From assembly GCF_002197985.1 (NCBI RefSeq), contig NZ_NBYK01000011.1, forward strand, positions 1-56,249: a DNA stretch of 56,249 bases. Direction: 5' to 3'. The stretch's first letter is position 1. Each line of letters opens with the position of its first letter. This DNA comes from Halopseudomonas aestusnigri. GTDB taxonomy: Bacteria > Pseudomonadota > Gammaproteobacteria > Pseudomonadales > Pseudomonadaceae. Positions 17,787-27,707 of the stretch are shown piece after piece. Position numbers and translations under genes: made by a program. The notes under the pieces are model-generated. The model had not been told where the DNA came from. It made no database searches and saw only the letters and a list, made by a program, of their open reading frames with translations.

Positions 17787-17844
17787 ATTCGATACGATTA
17801 ACGTATTTTTTGCGTTATCAAATCGAATTTACCAGTCATACAAT
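17784..17844 (+). promoter_or_regulatory. Candidate promoter and operator of the pirin gene
   Basis: TAAATTCGAT (17784-17793) recurs inverted as ATCGAATTTA (17822-17831). The arms continue inward (ACGATTAACG against TTGATAACG) to form an imperfect inverted repeat of 19-20 bases around a T-rich loop. TACAAT at 17839-17844 fits a -10 box, with TTATCA at 17815-17820 as a weak -35 (18-bp spacing), so the -35 overlaps the inner end of the right arm. This layout suits repressor or LysR-type control. The regulator is not encoded alongside. Confidence 0.45.
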
Positions 17845-17874
17845 GGCGCAAAACCTATCCTTGGGAGATGCGCC

Positions 17875-18738
17875 ATGACTCAGCACCGTGATCTGATTGA
17901 AGCCATTGTCGGACAACCCGCCTCGGACGGCGACGGCGTGCGCCTGACCCGCGTATTCGGCGGCCGCGATGCTGCGCGTTTCGACCCCTTCCTGATGCTC
18001 GACGAATTCAACTCGGACAGCGCAGACGACTACATCGGCGGCTTCCCTTCCCACCCCCATCGCGGCTTTGAAACCGTCACCTATATGCTTGAAGGCCGCA
18101 TGCTGCACGAGGACCACCTCGGCAACCGCGGGCTACTCGGCCCAGGGGACGTGCAATGGATGACCGCGGGCCGAGGCATCATTCACTCGGAAATGCCGCA
18201 ACAGGACCGGGGAACCATGCGGGGTTTTCAGCTCTGGCTGAACCTGCCGGCGGCCGACAAGATGCAACCGGCGCACTATCGCGACCTGCCAGCCTCGGCG
18301 CTGCCAGAGCAGGCACTCGCTGGTGGCGGACAACTCAAGCTGATCGCCGGCCGTATAGAGCACAACGGTCAATCCGTGACAGCCCCGATCAGCGGCGGTA
18401 AGACCGACCCCTTGTACATCGATGTGCAATTGAACGCGAACGAGCATGTCAGCTTGCCGATTCCGACTACTCACCGGCTGCTTGGCTACGTCTATGAAGG
18501 AAGTGTCACGGTGCAAGGCGAGCAGCGCACCGCCGTGCTGGAAAAGGGCCGCCTTGGACGCTTCGGTGAAGGCGACAGGGTCAGTTTGCAGGCGGGCCCA
18601 TCCGGGGCCCGGCTGTTGCTGCTGGCAGGTCGTCCGCTGGCAGAGCCGATCGTGCAATACGGCCCCTTCGTGATGAACAGCGAGGCCGAAATCCATCAGG
18701 CCATACGTGACTACCAGCTCGGACGACTGACCGACTAG
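17875..18738 (+). CDS. Pirin family protein
   Basis: 287-residue bicupin. The N-terminal cupin has the pirin metal site: H60-P-H62 in FPSHPHRGFE and H104/E106 in GRGIIHSEMP, which correspond to His56, His58, His101 and Glu103 of human pirin. The C-terminal cupin (about 150-270) lacks clear ligands, as usual. Bacterial pirins are iron proteins; some have quercetinase activity, others bind partner enzymes, so the role here is open. GGGAG lies eight bases before the ATG. It is transcribed alone from a promoter with a marked inverted repeat and ends 15 bp from the convergent recR. Confidence 0.9.
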   Translation: MTQHRDLIEAIVGQPASDGDGVRLTRVFGGRDAARFDPFLMLDEFNSDSADDYIGGFPSHPHRGFETVTYMLEGRMLHEDHLGNRGLLGPGDVQWMTAGRGIIHSEMPQQDRGTMRGFQLWLNLPAADKMQPAHYRDLPASALPEQALAGGGQLKLIAGRIEHNGQSVTAPISGGKTDPLYIDVQLNANEHVSLPIPTTHRLLGYVYEGSVTVQGEQRTAVLEKGRLGRFGEGDRVSLQAGPSGARLLLLAGRPLAEPIVQYGPFVMNSEAEIHQAIRDYQLGRLTD

Positions 18739-18753
18739 GCGCCGGCGCCGACC

Positions 18754-19353
18754 TCAGAGAATCGGGGTTCGGCCGGCCAGCGCGTGGGCCAGGGTGCCGC
18801 CGTCGATATACTCCAGCTCGCCGCCGAGCGGCACGCCGTGGGCAATACGCGATACCCGAATACCGCGCGGGCGCAGCAACTCCGCGATGTAATGGGCAGT
18901 GGCTTCGCCTTCCACGGTCGGGTTGGTCGCCAGAATGACCTCGTCCACCGGCCGCCCCTCGATACAATCGAGCAGCGCCGGCACGCCGATTTCCTCAGGG
19001 CCCATGCCGTCAATCGGCGACAGATGGCCCTTGAGCACAAAGTAGCGTCCGTTGAATCCGCCAGCCTGCTCTACCGCCCAGACATCAGCCGGGCTTTGCA
19101 GCACACAGAGCAGGCGGTCGTCCCGGCGGGGGTCACTGCACAGCGAGCAAATCTCGGTCTCGCTCAGGGTGCGGCAGCGCTGGCAATATCCCACACCCTC
19201 AACCGCCGCCTGCAGGGCATGGGCAAGGTGAGCCGCTGCAGCACGATCACGTTCCAGCAGATGCAAGGCCATGCGCTGGGCAGTTTTCGGCCCTACGCCC
19301 GGCAAACCACGCAGGGCGTCGACCATCTGACGAATCAGCGGACTGAAGCTCAT
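18754..19353 (-). CDS. recR: Recombination mediator protein RecR
   Basis: 199-residue protein of the RecFOR pathway, which loads RecA on gapped DNA. It has an N-terminal helix-hairpin-helix ([18 protein letters not shown]), a zinc finger (C57-x2-C60-x8-C69-x2-C72), a Toprim domain (about 80-175, with [15 protein letters not shown]), and a C-terminal hairpin. The stop lies close to the convergent pirin gene. It follows ybaB by 3 bp, in the classical dnaX-ybaB-recR order, so the three are probably one operon. Confidence 0.95.
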   Translation of the reverse strand: MSFSPLIRQMVDALRGLPGVGPKTAQRMALHLLERDRAAAAHLAHALQAAVEGVGYCQRCRTLSETEICSLCSDPRRDDRLLCVLQSPADVWAVEQAGGFNGRYFVLKGHLSPIDGMGPEEIGVPALLDCIEGRPVDEVILATNPTVEGEATAHYIAELLRPRGIRVSRIAHGVPLGGELEYIDGGTLAHALAGRTPIL

Positions 19354-19356
19354 CGA

Positions 19357-19683
19357 TCAGAACGGCATCTTGAAGCCGTCGGGCAGATTCATACCCGCGG
19401 TAAAGCCGGACATTTTGTCCTTGTTTGCCTGCTCCAGCTTGCGCACAGCATCGTTCACCGCGGCCGCGATCAGGTCTTCCAGCACTTCCTTGTCTTCCTG
19501 CATCAGACTGTCATCCAGATTGACGCGGCGCACATCGTGGCGACCGGTCATGACAACCGAGACCAGACCGGCACCGGACTGACCGGTGACTTCCATATTG
19601 GCCAGCTCTTCCTGCATTTTGGCCATTTTTTCCTGCATTTGCTGGGCCTGCTTCATCAGGCCTGCCATGCCACCTTTCATCAT
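19357..19683 (-). CDS. ybaB: YbaB/EbfC family nucleoid-associated protein
   Basis: 108-residue DNA-binding protein. It begins [20 protein letters not shown], the usual methionine- and glutamine-rich helix, followed by the conserved core [20 protein letters not shown]. It forms tweezer-like dimers that bind DNA with little sequence specificity. Two successive ATG codons (19683 and 19680) could serve as start. It lies between dnaX (17 bp upstream) and recR (3 bp downstream). Confidence 0.94.
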   Translation of the reverse strand: MMKGGMAGLMKQAQQMQEKMAKMQEELANMEVTGQSGAGLVSVVMTGRHDVRRVNLDDSLMQEDKEVLEDLIAAAVNDAVRKLEQANKDKMSGFTAGMNLPDGFKMPF

Positions 19684-19700
19684 GACGCTATCCTCCAGTA

Positions 19701-21713
19701 TCAGCTTGCGGGCTCGTCAATCGGACGAATCGTATCCGCACAAATTTCCGCGGAAAACTCCGCGCACAGTCGTTGGACCATCGGGTCGTTATGAATGCTC
19801 AGCTCGGCCGCCTTCTGACGCGCCGCCTTGCGGCGGGCGGCGGCAACCGCTGGCGTTTCCTGGGTGGGCGCAGACACATCAACGGTCAGCGCCACATCCG
19901 CCTGCGCCACGGAGGCAATTGCCTGCTCAAGACGCTTGCGGTGGTTTTCGTTGTAAAGCGCACTATGGCCCGGGTCCAGATGGAGTGTCCAGCGCCCCCC
20001 GTCGCGCGCGACCAACTGGCAATGCGCGGCGATACTCTGGGTCAGACCGGACAGGCCCAACTGATCAAACAGGCCCAACCACTCGGCCGCCAAACCGCTG
20101 GCCGGTGGCAAATCGCTGAGCTCATCACCGGGTTCGTCAACAGCAGCCTCATCCGTCGATTCAGGCTGCCAATCGGCGATGTACTGACTGGCGTCCAGGT
20201 CGTCCTCGTCATCACGATCCACACCGCTGTCGTCAGGCGGTGGGCCATCCAGCCAGTCTGCTGGCGGCTCGTCCTGCGGTGGCCGATACGGCGCCTTTGG
20301 GTTCAGCGGACGTGGTGTTTCTGGCGCAGGGTGCTCGGGCACCTCGGCTGACGGGGCTGCCGGCGCGGGCGCGGGCTCTGTCTGCGACACCGGAGCAACT
20401 GTCTCAGGCGACACCACGGGTGCAGGTGCAGGTGCAGGTGCAGGTGCAGCAGGAGGCTGAGCGACAACAGCAGTAGCGGCAACCGACTCAGCGGTTGGCG
20501 CCTTGGTGTGTGCGGACTCAGTGCTGGCTGAACTGGGTCCTGTCGACTTTTCCGGCTCTGGCGGCGCTGACTGATCCGGTGGCGCGCCGGGCTTCACCGT
20601 AATACCGCCGGAGGCGGCATCAGCAAGCGTACCTGGGCGAAACGCCAGCATCCTCAGCAGCGCCATTTCGAAACCGCCACGCGGCTCCGGCGCCAGAGGC
20701 AGATCACGGCGGCCATGCAGGGCGAGCTGGTAGAACAGCTGCACATCCTCGGCGCTGACCTTGCCGGCCAACGCCAGCACGCGCTGCTGATCACCCAGGC
20801 TGTTGTCGGTTGCCTCGGGCACCACCTGCGCCATGGCTACGCGCTGCAGGGTTGAAATCAGTTCGGCCAGCACACCGGCAAAATCCACACCCTGCTCTGC
20901 CAGCTGCGCCGCGGCGGCCATCAGGCTACGGGCATCGCCGGCCACCAGCGCGTCCAGCACGCCAAATACCTGAGCATGGTCGATGGTACCCAGCATGCTG
21001 CGCACCTGCTCAACCCGCAGCTGGCCATTGCCAAAGGCGATCGCCTGGTCGGTCAGACTGAGCGCATCGCGCATTGAGCCATCAGCCGCACGCCCGAGCA
21101 GCCAGAGCGACTCCTCGTCAAAGCCGATCTGTTCCTCACCCAGCACGTGACGAAGATGCTCCACCACTTTTTCCGGTGGCATGTTCTTCAGGGCGAACTG
21201 CAGGCAACGGGACAGGATGGTGACAGGCAACTTCTGCGGGTCGGTCGTTGCCAGCAGAAACTTGACATGCTCCGGCGGCTCTTCCAGTGTTTTCAGCAGC
21301 GCATTGAAGCTGTGGCTGGAGAGCATGTGCACTTCGTCGATCAGGTAGACCTTGAAGCGCCCGCGCGACGGCGCGTACTGCACATTCTCAAGCAGCTCGC
21401 GGGTGTCCTCGACCTTGGTGCGACTCGCCGCATCCACCTCGATCAGATCGACAAACCGACCCTGATCGATCTCCTGGCAGGCCGAGCACTGACCACAGGG
21501 TTCCGAGCTGATGCCTCTTTCGCAGTTAAGACACTTGGCCAGAATCCGGGCGATGGTGGTCTTGCCGACCCCGCGGGTACCGGTAAACAGATAGGCGTGG
21601 TGCAGCCGGTTGTTATCAAGCGCATTGATCATGGCCTGCAGCACATGGGTCTGGCCGACCATCTCGCGGAACAGGCGGGGACGCCATTTGCGGGCTAGTA
21701 CCTGATAACTCAT
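19701..21713 (-). CDS. dnaX: DNA polymerase III subunit tau (and gamma if produced)
   Basis: 670-residue clamp-loader ATPase. Walker A is GTRGVGKTT (residues 45-53). The zinc-binding cysteines are C64, C73, C76 and C79, as in E. coli; the [22 protein letters not shown] segment follows. Residues 365-530 are a Pro/Ala/Glu-rich linker, including a stretch encoded by a hexanucleotide repeat; the C-terminal tau domain that contacts polymerase alpha and DnaB follows. The start is [12 protein letters not shown] at 21713; the open frame extends upstream to 21794 without similarity. I find no A-rich slippery heptamer in the linker, so the E. coli type of programmed frameshift making gamma is not apparent. 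Confidence 0.94.
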   Translation of the reverse strand: MSYQVLARKWRPRLFREMVGQTHVLQAMINALDNNRLHHAYLFTGTRGVGKTTIARILAKCLNCERGISSEPCGQCSACQEIDQGRFVDLIEVDAASRTKVEDTRELLENVQYAPSRGRFKVYLIDEVHMLSSHSFNALLKTLEEPPEHVKFLLATTDPQKLPVTILSRCLQFALKNMPPEKVVEHLRHVLGEEQIGFDEESLWLLGRAADGSMRDALSLTDQAIAFGNGQLRVEQVRSMLGTIDHAQVFGVLDALVAGDARSLMAAAAQLAEQGVDFAGVLAELISTLQRVAMAQVVPEATDNSLGDQQRVLALAGKVSAEDVQLFYQLALHGRRDLPLAPEPRGGFEMALLRMLAFRPGTLADAASGGITVKPGAPPDQSAPPEPEKSTGPSSASTESAHTKAPTAESVAATAVVAQPPAAPAPAPAPAPVVSPETVAPVSQTEPAPAPAAPSAEVPEHPAPETPRPLNPKAPYRPPQDEPPADWLDGPPPDDSGVDRDDEDDLDASQYIADWQPESTDEAAVDEPGDELSDLPPASGLAAEWLGLFDQLGLSGLTQSIAAHCQLVARDGGRWTLHLDPGHSALYNENHRKRLEQAIASVAQADVALTVDVSAPTQETPAVAAARRKAARQKAAELSIHNDPMVQRLCAEFSAEICADTIRPIDEPAS
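20419..20448. repeat. Hexanucleotide tandem repeat (GGTGCA x5) in dnaX
   Basis: Five perfect copies of GGTGCA encode alternating Ala-Pro in the flexible linker of DnaX. Copy-number change would keep the reading frame and only alter linker length. Confidence 0.9.
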
Positions 21714-21920
21714 TGGCTCTGTTGGTATCCGTTGGTCTAAAGCAAGCGAGTAATGTACCCAAGCAGAGGCTACAATGCGAGCGCAAGACGCCAATGCCAG
21801 CGATTGTTACCCATGACAGTCCGCATCAGGCATTACGGCCGGGCGCATCCGGCCGCCCACGCTTTCTCGCTAGCCGCAGCGAGCTTATTCATTACCCCAC
21901 GCATAGGATCCAGCCAACTA

Positions 21921-23576
21921 ATGTCGGCCCTGAGTAATCTGTCCATCAAGCTACGCCTTGTCATCCTCAGCGCATTTGCCCTGATTCTACTGATCATACT
22001 GAGCATCGTTTCGGTAAACGCACTCAGCAACGCAGCCCGGTCCCTCAAAACGGTCTACCACGATCGCCTGATACCTACCGGCCAACTGGGACGCCTTGAG
22101 CAGGCCATACAAACCATTCAGGTAGAACTGCTGCTGTCAGCTCAGCATAACCCCAGCCATCCCCTTCTCAGCAGTCACCAGCATCCGCTGGACCAGCATT
22201 TGGATGAAGTCGACGGAGAGGTAAGCCTGATCAGGAACGACTGGAGAGCCTACCTCGCAACCGAGCTCACGGTAGAGGAAAAGCAGCTCAGTGACACCGT
22301 CGATGCGCAGCTTGGGCGCATGCTGACCCAGGGTGTAATGCCTGCCCTAACGGCCCTGAGGCAAGCGGACTTTGCCGCAGCCAACCAAATATTGCTGACC
22401 ACGCTGCGGCCGGAGGCCAACAAATTGACCGGCACACTCGCGCAGTTGCTCGAGCTGCAGAGCGCCATCGCCGAGCAGGAGTACCAGAACGCCGAAACCA
22501 GCTATCAGAACACGCTGATAATCGCGGCTATCACTACCCTGGTCGCCCTCACCGCACTGCTGCTGATGTCCTGGAGCATCATTCACGGTATCAGCGCTTC
22601 CGTCACCCGACTGGAGCTGGCCAGCACCCGGCTCGCCGACGGCGACCTGACCAGCCGCGCCAACGACCGCAGAACCGATGAGCTGGGACGCATCAGCCAG
22701 GCCTTCGACCGCATGGCAGAACGCTTCCAGAACACCATCAACCAGGTGGCCGGCTCCAGTGGCCAACTTGCCGCTGCGGCCGAGGAAACTTCGGCAATCA
22801 GCGTGCAAACCGGCAGCGGCGTGCGCCAGCAGCAGCATGAAGTCGAGCAGGTAGCGGCCGCAATGCACGAGATGACCACCACAGTACAGGACGTGGCGCG
22901 CAACGCTGCCGAGGCCGCTGATGCGTCACATCAGGCCGAACAGGAAGCCCAGCAGGGCCGCCAGCTGGCCACCCGCACCATCGATGCCATTCAATCGCTG
23001 GCAGAGGAAGTGGAACGCGCCGCCCAGGTTATCCAGCGACTGGAACAGGAAAGCGACAGCATCAGCTCGGTGCTGACGGTGATTCAGGGCGTCGCAGAGC
23101 AGACCAATCTGCTGGCGCTTAACGCAGCCATCGAGGCCGCCCGCGCCGGCGAGCAGGGCCGCGGCTTTGCGGTGGTGGCCGACGAGGTCCGAGCGCTGGC
23201 CTCGCGTACCCAGAAGTCCGCATCCGAAATCCAGCAAATGATCACCCGCCTGCAGGAAGGCACTGGCGAGGCCGTCAGCGTAATGCAGATCAGCCGCGAC
23301 AAGGCCAGACAAGGGGTAGATGCTGTTGGCCTGGCGAGCGATCGCCTGCTGGCGATCACCGACGCCGTGACCCGCATCAATGACCTCAACGTGCAAATTG
23401 CGTCGGCCGCGGAAGAACAGTCATCGGTCGCGGAAGAGATCAATCGCAACATTACCAATGTCAGTGACATTGCACGGCAAACCAGCACGGCGTCGGAGCA
23501 GAGCGCAGCCACCAGCGAAGAGCTGGCACGTCTGGCCAGCGACCTGCAACAGCTGATCGGACGCTTCCGCGTCTGA
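21921..23576 (+). CDS. Methyl-accepting chemotaxis protein
   Basis: 551-residue chemoreceptor. A membrane helix (about residues 12-35) is followed by a periplasmic helical bundle (about 36-205; no Cache/PAS motif seen, so probably the four-helix-bundle type), a second membrane helix (about 208-230), a HAMP domain (about 230-285) and a long cytoplasmic signalling hairpin. The tip, around 390-430, reads [20 protein letters not shown], the highly conserved kinase-control region. The ligand is unknown. The start at 21921 ([13 protein letters not shown]) is preferred because the upstream open frame back to 21753 adds a basic stretch not seen in receptors. It is divergent from dnaX. There is no C-terminal CheR-tethering pentapeptide. 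Confidence 0.88.
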   Translation: MSALSNLSIKLRLVILSAFALILLIILSIVSVNALSNAARSLKTVYHDRLIPTGQLGRLEQAIQTIQVELLLSAQHNPSHPLLSSHQHPLDQHLDEVDGEVSLIRNDWRAYLATELTVEEKQLSDTVDAQLGRMLTQGVMPALTALRQADFAAANQILLTTLRPEANKLTGTLAQLLELQSAIAEQEYQNAETSYQNTLIIAAITTLVALTALLLMSWSIIHGISASVTRLELASTRLADGDLTSRANDRRTDELGRISQAFDRMAERFQNTINQVAGSSGQLAAAAEETSAISVQTGSGVRQQQHEVEQVAAAMHEMTTTVQDVARNAAEAADASHQAEQEAQQGRQLATRTIDAIQSLAEEVERAAQVIQRLEQESDSISSVLTVIQGVAEQTNLLALNAAIEAARAGEQGRGFAVVADEVRALASRTQKSASEIQQMITRLQEGTGEAVSVMQISRDKARQGVDAVGLASDRLLAITDAVTRINDLNVQIASAAEEQSSVAEEINRNITNVSDIARQTSTASEQSAATSEELARLASDLQQLIGRFRV

Positions 23577-23594
23577 TCCACCGCATCAGGGCAA

Positions 23595-23617
23595 CGCCGG
23601 ACGCTCAAGGTCCGGCG
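23595..23617 (+). terminator. Hairpin after the chemoreceptor gene
   Basis: CGCCGGAC (23595-23602) pairs perfectly with GTCCGGCG (23610-23617) around a 7-nt loop, 18 bp after the stop codon. No T-run follows, so it may act as a weak or Rho-aided terminator. Confidence 0.5.
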
Positions 23618-23914
23618 CTGTCCTGTGCAACTCACCTGAATGACCAGCCTCAGCATAAAACCGTCGATACCCTTCGCTTGGCGGGTAACGGGCATGACTG
23701 CGTTTAAGGCTTAATGACGACAGAGGGTATTGAGCGAACGACGAATCTCGCGCCTGCCAATGACCGGACGCAACGATTGCGGCACCGCAACACGGCAGTA
23801 GAAGACAGCGTGACGGGAAAGCTGGATATAGGAGGGTAAGGCCTGCAGGTACCACCTCTTGTACCACCCGCACAAGAAACGGAAAAAGCCTTATAAATCA
23901 AGAGGTTGGAGGCA
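23618..23914. other. Intergenic region with no recognisable gene
   Basis: About 300 bp between a chemoreceptor gene and the SRP RNA gene. Short open frames here lack ribosome-binding sites and family similarity. On the minus strand, downstream of the SRP RNA, GGCTTTTTCC at about 23891-23882 is the only T-run that could mark its 3' processing or termination. Confidence 0.5.
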
Positions 23915-24017
23915 ACCCCACCAGCCACACCCCGGCACACGATATGACCGCTGCGGCTGCTCCCTTCCGGGCCTGACCGGGTTCACGGCTGATCATTGCG
24001 AGGGGACCGGTGGGGCC
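23915..24017 (-). ncRNA. ffs: Signal recognition particle RNA (4.5S RNA), bacterial small type
   Basis: Minus-strand RNA of about 103 nt. The diagnostic SRP core CAGGCCCGGAAGGGAGCAGC, with its GGAA tetraloop, lies near the middle; the opposite strand of the stem (AGCGGTCATATCGTGTGCCGG) follows, and the ends GGCCCCACCGG / CTGGTGGGG pair. It binds Ffh and guides co-translational membrane targeting. The ends are set from terminal pairing and may be off by a few bases. Confidence 0.93.
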
Positions 24018-24050
24018 ACCATAGCGACCTGAGCTTGCTCAGGCCGCGCT

Positions 24051-24078
24051 ATTGTAACGGCTTATGCTCAAGTTACAA
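24051..24078 (-). promoter_or_regulatory. Likely sigma-70 promoter of the SRP RNA gene
   Basis: On the minus strand, TTGTAA (24078-24073) and TACAAT (24056-24051) are separated by 16 bp, about 34 bp upstream of the mature RNA. A perfect palindrome CCTGAGC-TT-GCTCAGG (24028-24043) lies between the promoter and the RNA and would sit in the 5' leader of the precursor. Confidence 0.6.
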
Positions 24079-24086
24079 CCCGAATA

Positions 24087-25715
24087 TCAGGTTTTGAAGC
24101 GACCAACCTGTTGCTGCAGGTTGGCAGCCAGGCGTGCGAGCACGTTACTGGCATCGCGACTTTCCTGAGACGACTGCGCAGACTGGTTGGACAGATCACG
24201 AATGCCGCTGATGTTGCGGGCAATGTCTTCAGTTGTCTGGCTCTGCTCCTCGCAAGCGGCAGCGATCTGCGCCGCCATGTCGTTGATGCGCATGACGGAG
24301 GCAGAGGTCTCGTTCAGCGATGATTCGGTAGTACCGGCCTTCTCGACGCTTTGCGCCGCCAGCTGGGCACCACGTTGCATGACGGCAACAGCCTGTCCGG
24401 TGCCGCTCTGCAGCTTCTGGATCATTTGCTGGATATCACGGGTGGAATCCTGGGTACGCGCCGCCAGTGCACGGACCTCGTCGGCCACCACCGCAAAACC
24501 GCGGCCCTGCTCGCCGGCGCGGGCGGCCTCGATGGCTGCGTTAAGCGCCAGCAGGTTGGTCTGCTCGGCAATACCCTCGATCACACTGAGCACGCCGCCA
24601 ATCTTGTCGGTGTCCTGCTCCAGATTGTTGATCACACCAGCAGCCTCTTCAACATCGGCAGCCAGGCGTCGCAGATCGTTCATGGTGGCTGACACCACAT
24701 CGGACGCTGAGTGTCCCTGACGGTCTGCCTCACGGGCGGCATCAGCAGTACTATGCGCGTTGTCGGCAACCTCGTGGATGGCAGCGCTCATTTCCGTCGC
24801 AGCGGTACTGACCTGATCGACCGCCATATACTGCTCGTTGACCAGTTTCTCCTGCCCCTCGGCAATTGCACTCATCTGCTCGGCAGCCGAGGCTACCTGC
24901 AGGGTCGATTCGGCAACGTCGCGTATCAGCCCCTGCAATTGCTCCAGAAAGGCGTTGAATGCCTTGCTCAGCTGGCCCAATTCGTCATTGGAGTGCACCA
25001 CCACGCGGCGGGTCAGGTCGCCCTCGCCGTCTGCAATGTCGCGAATGCGCTGCAGCAGCTCACGTAACGGGTTGGTAATCAGGCCGGGAAAAAATACGAT
25101 CATCAGAAAGCACACGACGGCACCGATGGCCAGCACCACCGTCACCCGAGCATGGCTTGCGGCGACGTCCGCTTCAGCTTCAGCCGCTTCCGCTTCAGCC
25201 TGCTGGTTGATCAGCTCGGTCATCTTGTTGATCAGCTCACGCGCGCGGGTGAACTGCTCATAGCCCTGGCCGTAGCTGATATCACGGGCCTTGTCCGCAT
25301 TACCGGATCGAGCCAGGCGGACGTTTTCGAGCGAGGTGGCCTTCCAGACAGCAAACGCCCGGGCAAATTCATCCGCCAGCGCACGCCCTTCCGACGTTTT
25401 GGTGGCAGCCGCGTAACGCGCAATACGGTCGCTTGCCTGCTGCATGTTCTCGGTGAGTTCGGCATCCAGCCCGCTCGAGTTCACGCCTTCGATAATGGCC
25501 CGCTCGGCCGCCAGCGCCTGATACATGTCACGGTCGGCTTCGAGCACCACCGAACTGCGCGGCAAAAGGTCGGTCGATACGCGTACCAGACGCGACTCAA
25601 CCTTGGAGACAGCCCAGAACGCGGACAGGCCAAGGAGGACGAACAACGCGGCCAGAATCAGAATGGGAAGGGTCAATTTCCAGCGGAAACTCAAATCACG
25701 GAAGACACTAAGCAT
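24087..25715 (-). CDS. Methyl-accepting chemotaxis protein
   Basis: 542-residue chemoreceptor with an N-terminal membrane helix (about 12-33), a periplasmic four-helix-bundle-like sensor (about 34-185, ending in a very Ala/Glu-rich helix), a second membrane helix (about 190-212), HAMP (about 213-270), and the signalling hairpin with [20 protein letters not shown] near 385-405. The hairpin tip closely resembles the other receptor in this window (21921-23576), but the periplasmic parts differ, so the two probably sense different ligands. The start at 25715 gives a short basic N-terminus. It is a single-gene unit ending 9 bp from the SRP promoter. No C-terminal pentapeptide for CheR is visible. 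Confidence 0.9.
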   Translation of the reverse strand: MLSVFRDLSFRWKLTLPILILAALFVLLGLSAFWAVSKVESRLVRVSTDLLPRSSVVLEADRDMYQALAAERAIIEGVNSSGLDAELTENMQQASDRIARYAAATKTSEGRALADEFARAFAVWKATSLENVRLARSGNADKARDISYGQGYEQFTRARELINKMTELINQQAEAEAAEAEADVAASHARVTVVLAIGAVVCFLMIVFFPGLITNPLRELLQRIRDIADGEGDLTRRVVVHSNDELGQLSKAFNAFLEQLQGLIRDVAESTLQVASAAEQMSAIAEGQEKLVNEQYMAVDQVSTAATEMSAAIHEVADNAHSTADAAREADRQGHSASDVVSATMNDLRRLAADVEEAAGVINNLEQDTDKIGGVLSVIEGIAEQTNLLALNAAIEAARAGEQGRGFAVVADEVRALAARTQDSTRDIQQMIQKLQSGTGQAVAVMQRGAQLAAQSVEKAGTTESSLNETSASVMRINDMAAQIAAACEEQSQTTEDIARNISGIRDLSNQSAQSSQESRDASNVLARLAANLQQQVGRFKT

Positions 25716-25963
25716 GGCTCTTTTTCACTCTTGTCAGCACGGCAGGCAGGACTCGAAAGGACGAGTCCGCGATAACTCCCTGGAGGCAGGCTCGGCTTGG
25801 ATCATTAAACATCACACCGACAACAGCCAACGCGCGCCGTCACGCACACGTCAATTTTTTGCTTCCTGAATTGAGTATCGACCATGAGCGCCAAAGCATG
25901 AGTGCTTTTTAGTTGTTTTTCTCATAAAAAACAGGGCGCTTACAAAGAAGTCTTAGACTGATC

Positions 25964-26893
25964 TCAGTTGGCACCTGTAAACAGCCAGGCGCTCATCAGC
26001 GGAATGTACAGCAGTGCGACCAGCGTGCTGAGCAGCGCGGTGCCGGCAACCTGCGCGGGATGGGTGTCGAGCAGCGTGGCTATGACAACCGTATTGGCGG
26101 CAATAGGGGTAATGGAGATCAGCATGATCGCCTGATAGACGGCGACGTCGTAGACCTGAAACAGACGGGCATCCAGCGCGCAAAATGCGAGCGCCAGCAA
26201 CGGCCAGCTGACGAACTTGCCCAGCAGCGCCAGCCCGGTAAAGCGCAAGTCTCCGGCCAGACCGCGGAAACTCAGAATGCTCATACCGATAATCATCATG
26301 CCGAATACGCTGTAGGCACCGCGCAGGTTATCGAACAGCGGCTCGAATGCATCCGGAATCTGCAGGCCGGCACTGTTGAGGCCGACCGCCAGAAAGAAGG
26401 CATATAGCGACGGCAGCCGTACCACCTTCAGCAGACAGTCCCGAATGCCGTAGCGCCCGCGCGCAGCCAGATAAAACCCGACGGAGTTTTCGAACAGGGT
26501 GGTTCCGAGCATGCAGACGATATAAATCGCCAGCCCCTGCTCGCCGAACAGCAGCAGCGCAACCGGGATACCAAAATAGCCGGTATTACCGGTTCCGACC
26601 GCGAGGGGGATCATGTCGGCGCCGGCCCCTGGAAACCAGCGTTTGGCGATCTGCAAATGCGCCCAGCCGGTCAGACTGCATAGCGCGAAGGTCAGGAACG
26701 GCAGCAGGATGACTTCAGCTGACAACGGGGCGTGCATCACCCCGGAAAACACCACCGACGGCGTCACGATATACATCATGATGCCGGCGATATGCCGGCC
26801 ACTGGCATCCAGATAGCGGCCGGCTAGCCAGCCAAGACCAACCGTCACATAGAGCGGCAACAGTTTGTAGAGTAAGGCAAGGGCGGCCAGCAT
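25964..26893 (-). CDS. AEC-family (auxin efflux carrier-like) permease
   Basis: 309-residue inner-membrane protein with about ten helices arranged as two five-helix repeats, typical of the membrane-transport (AEC/PIN-like) family. It begins MLAALALLYKLLPLYVTVGLGW, and GTGNTGYFGIPVALLLFGEQG (about residues 102-122) is the conserved crossover-helix region. Bacterial members carry malate, malonate or other organic anions; the substrate is unknown here. GGAG lies just before the ATG. It stands alone, about 50 bp upstream of the next gene end on the same strand. Confidence 0.86.
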   Translation of the reverse strand: MLAALALLYKLLPLYVTVGLGWLAGRYLDASGRHIAGIMMYIVTPSVVFSGVMHAPLSAEVILLPFLTFALCSLTGWAHLQIAKRWFPGAGADMIPLAVGTGNTGYFGIPVALLLFGEQGLAIYIVCMLGTTLFENSVGFYLAARGRYGIRDCLLKVVRLPSLYAFFLAVGLNSAGLQIPDAFEPLFDNLRGAYSVFGMMIIGMSILSFRGLAGDLRFTGLALLGKFVSWPLLALAFCALDARLFQVYDVAVYQAIMLISITPIAANTVVIATLLDTHPAQVAGTALLSTLVALLYIPLMSAWLFTGAN

Positions 26894-26945
26894 GAGGGCT
26901 CCGCAGCGAACAGTCGGTGCCGCAGTCTAGCAGCCCCGACACGGC

Positions 26946-27596
26946 TTAGTCGGCGATCAGATACACCCGCTCGGTCAGCGAACGCATGCCCTGGCTGGCA
27001 AATACCTTGTGATCGGCCAGCACATCCTTCTCTTCCAGCACCTCGATACTGCAGCCCGCGTAGAGTTGCCGTACTTCGGCATCGGACACGCTGAAAGGCG
27101 GCCCGGGGCGCTGCTCCTGCGGATAATCCAGGGTCACCAGCAGCAGGCGCCAGCCCGCGGGCAGCAGCGCGCGTTGATGAGCAACGTAACGCGCACGCAT
27201 TTCCGGTGGCAGGGCAATCAGCGCCGCGCGGTCATAGATTGCACCGATTCCCTGCAGATGCTCGGGCCGGAGCGCAAAGACATCGCCGCAATACAGCGTG
27301 AAACCGGCGCCCTCGGCTACCTCAAACTCCCCCTCAGTTTGCCATTGCACGTCCAGCCCATGCTCGTCAGAGAAGCTCTCCAGCGCGCTGCGCGCCAGCT
27401 CAACGCCCCGAACCGGGTGCCCCTGGCTGCGCAACCAGATCAGATCAAGCGATTTACCGCACAATGGCACCCAAACCGGTGCCTCTGCATCAACGCCGAG
27501 CCGCGGCCACCAGCGCTGCAGCAGCGGATTGGTTGACGCCTTGTGAAACCCGATTTCCCCGCGCTGCCAGCGCTCATGCCAGAATGCCGCATCCAT
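26946..27596 (-). CDS. tpm: Thiopurine S-methyltransferase
   Basis: 216-residue SAM-dependent methyltransferase of the TPMT family. It begins MDAAFWHERWQRGEIGFHKAS; the SAM-binding region is VWVPLCGKSLDLIWLRSQGH (about residues 41-60), followed by GVELARSALESF, and YDRAALIALPPEMR near 140. Bacterial enzymes of this type methylate selenium and tellurium compounds and thiopurines, and the Pseudomonas gene has been tied to tellurite tolerance. It is divergent from the K+/H+ antiporter gene, with 111 bp between. Length and motifs are normal. Confidence 0.92.
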   Translation of the reverse strand: MDAAFWHERWQRGEIGFHKASTNPLLQRWWPRLGVDAEAPVWVPLCGKSLDLIWLRSQGHPVRGVELARSALESFSDEHGLDVQWQTEGEFEVAEGAGFTLYCGDVFALRPEHLQGIGAIYDRAALIALPPEMRARYVAHQRALLPAGWRLLLVTLDYPQEQRPGPPFSVSDAEVRQLYAGCSIEVLEEKDVLADHKVFASQGMRSLTERVYLIAD

Positions 27597-27707
27597 CCTG
27601 CTTTCTCCCTACGTTGCAATGCGTTGACTATACAGCAATTTTTTTACCGCTCCGGGCCATAAACGATATAGTGAACGCGTTCCATCCACCCGCTCCGAGC
27701 TGCTCCC

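Noticed and set aside
18739-18751. GGCGCCGGCGCC palindrome between pirin and recR
   Set aside because: Too short a loop and no T-run; likely chance in GC-rich sequence, though it could slow polymerase.
25893-25908. AAAGCA/TGCTTT hairpin followed by T-rich sequence on the plus strand
   Set aside because: No plus-strand gene ends here; the AT-rich gap upstream of a chemoreceptor gene explains the composition.
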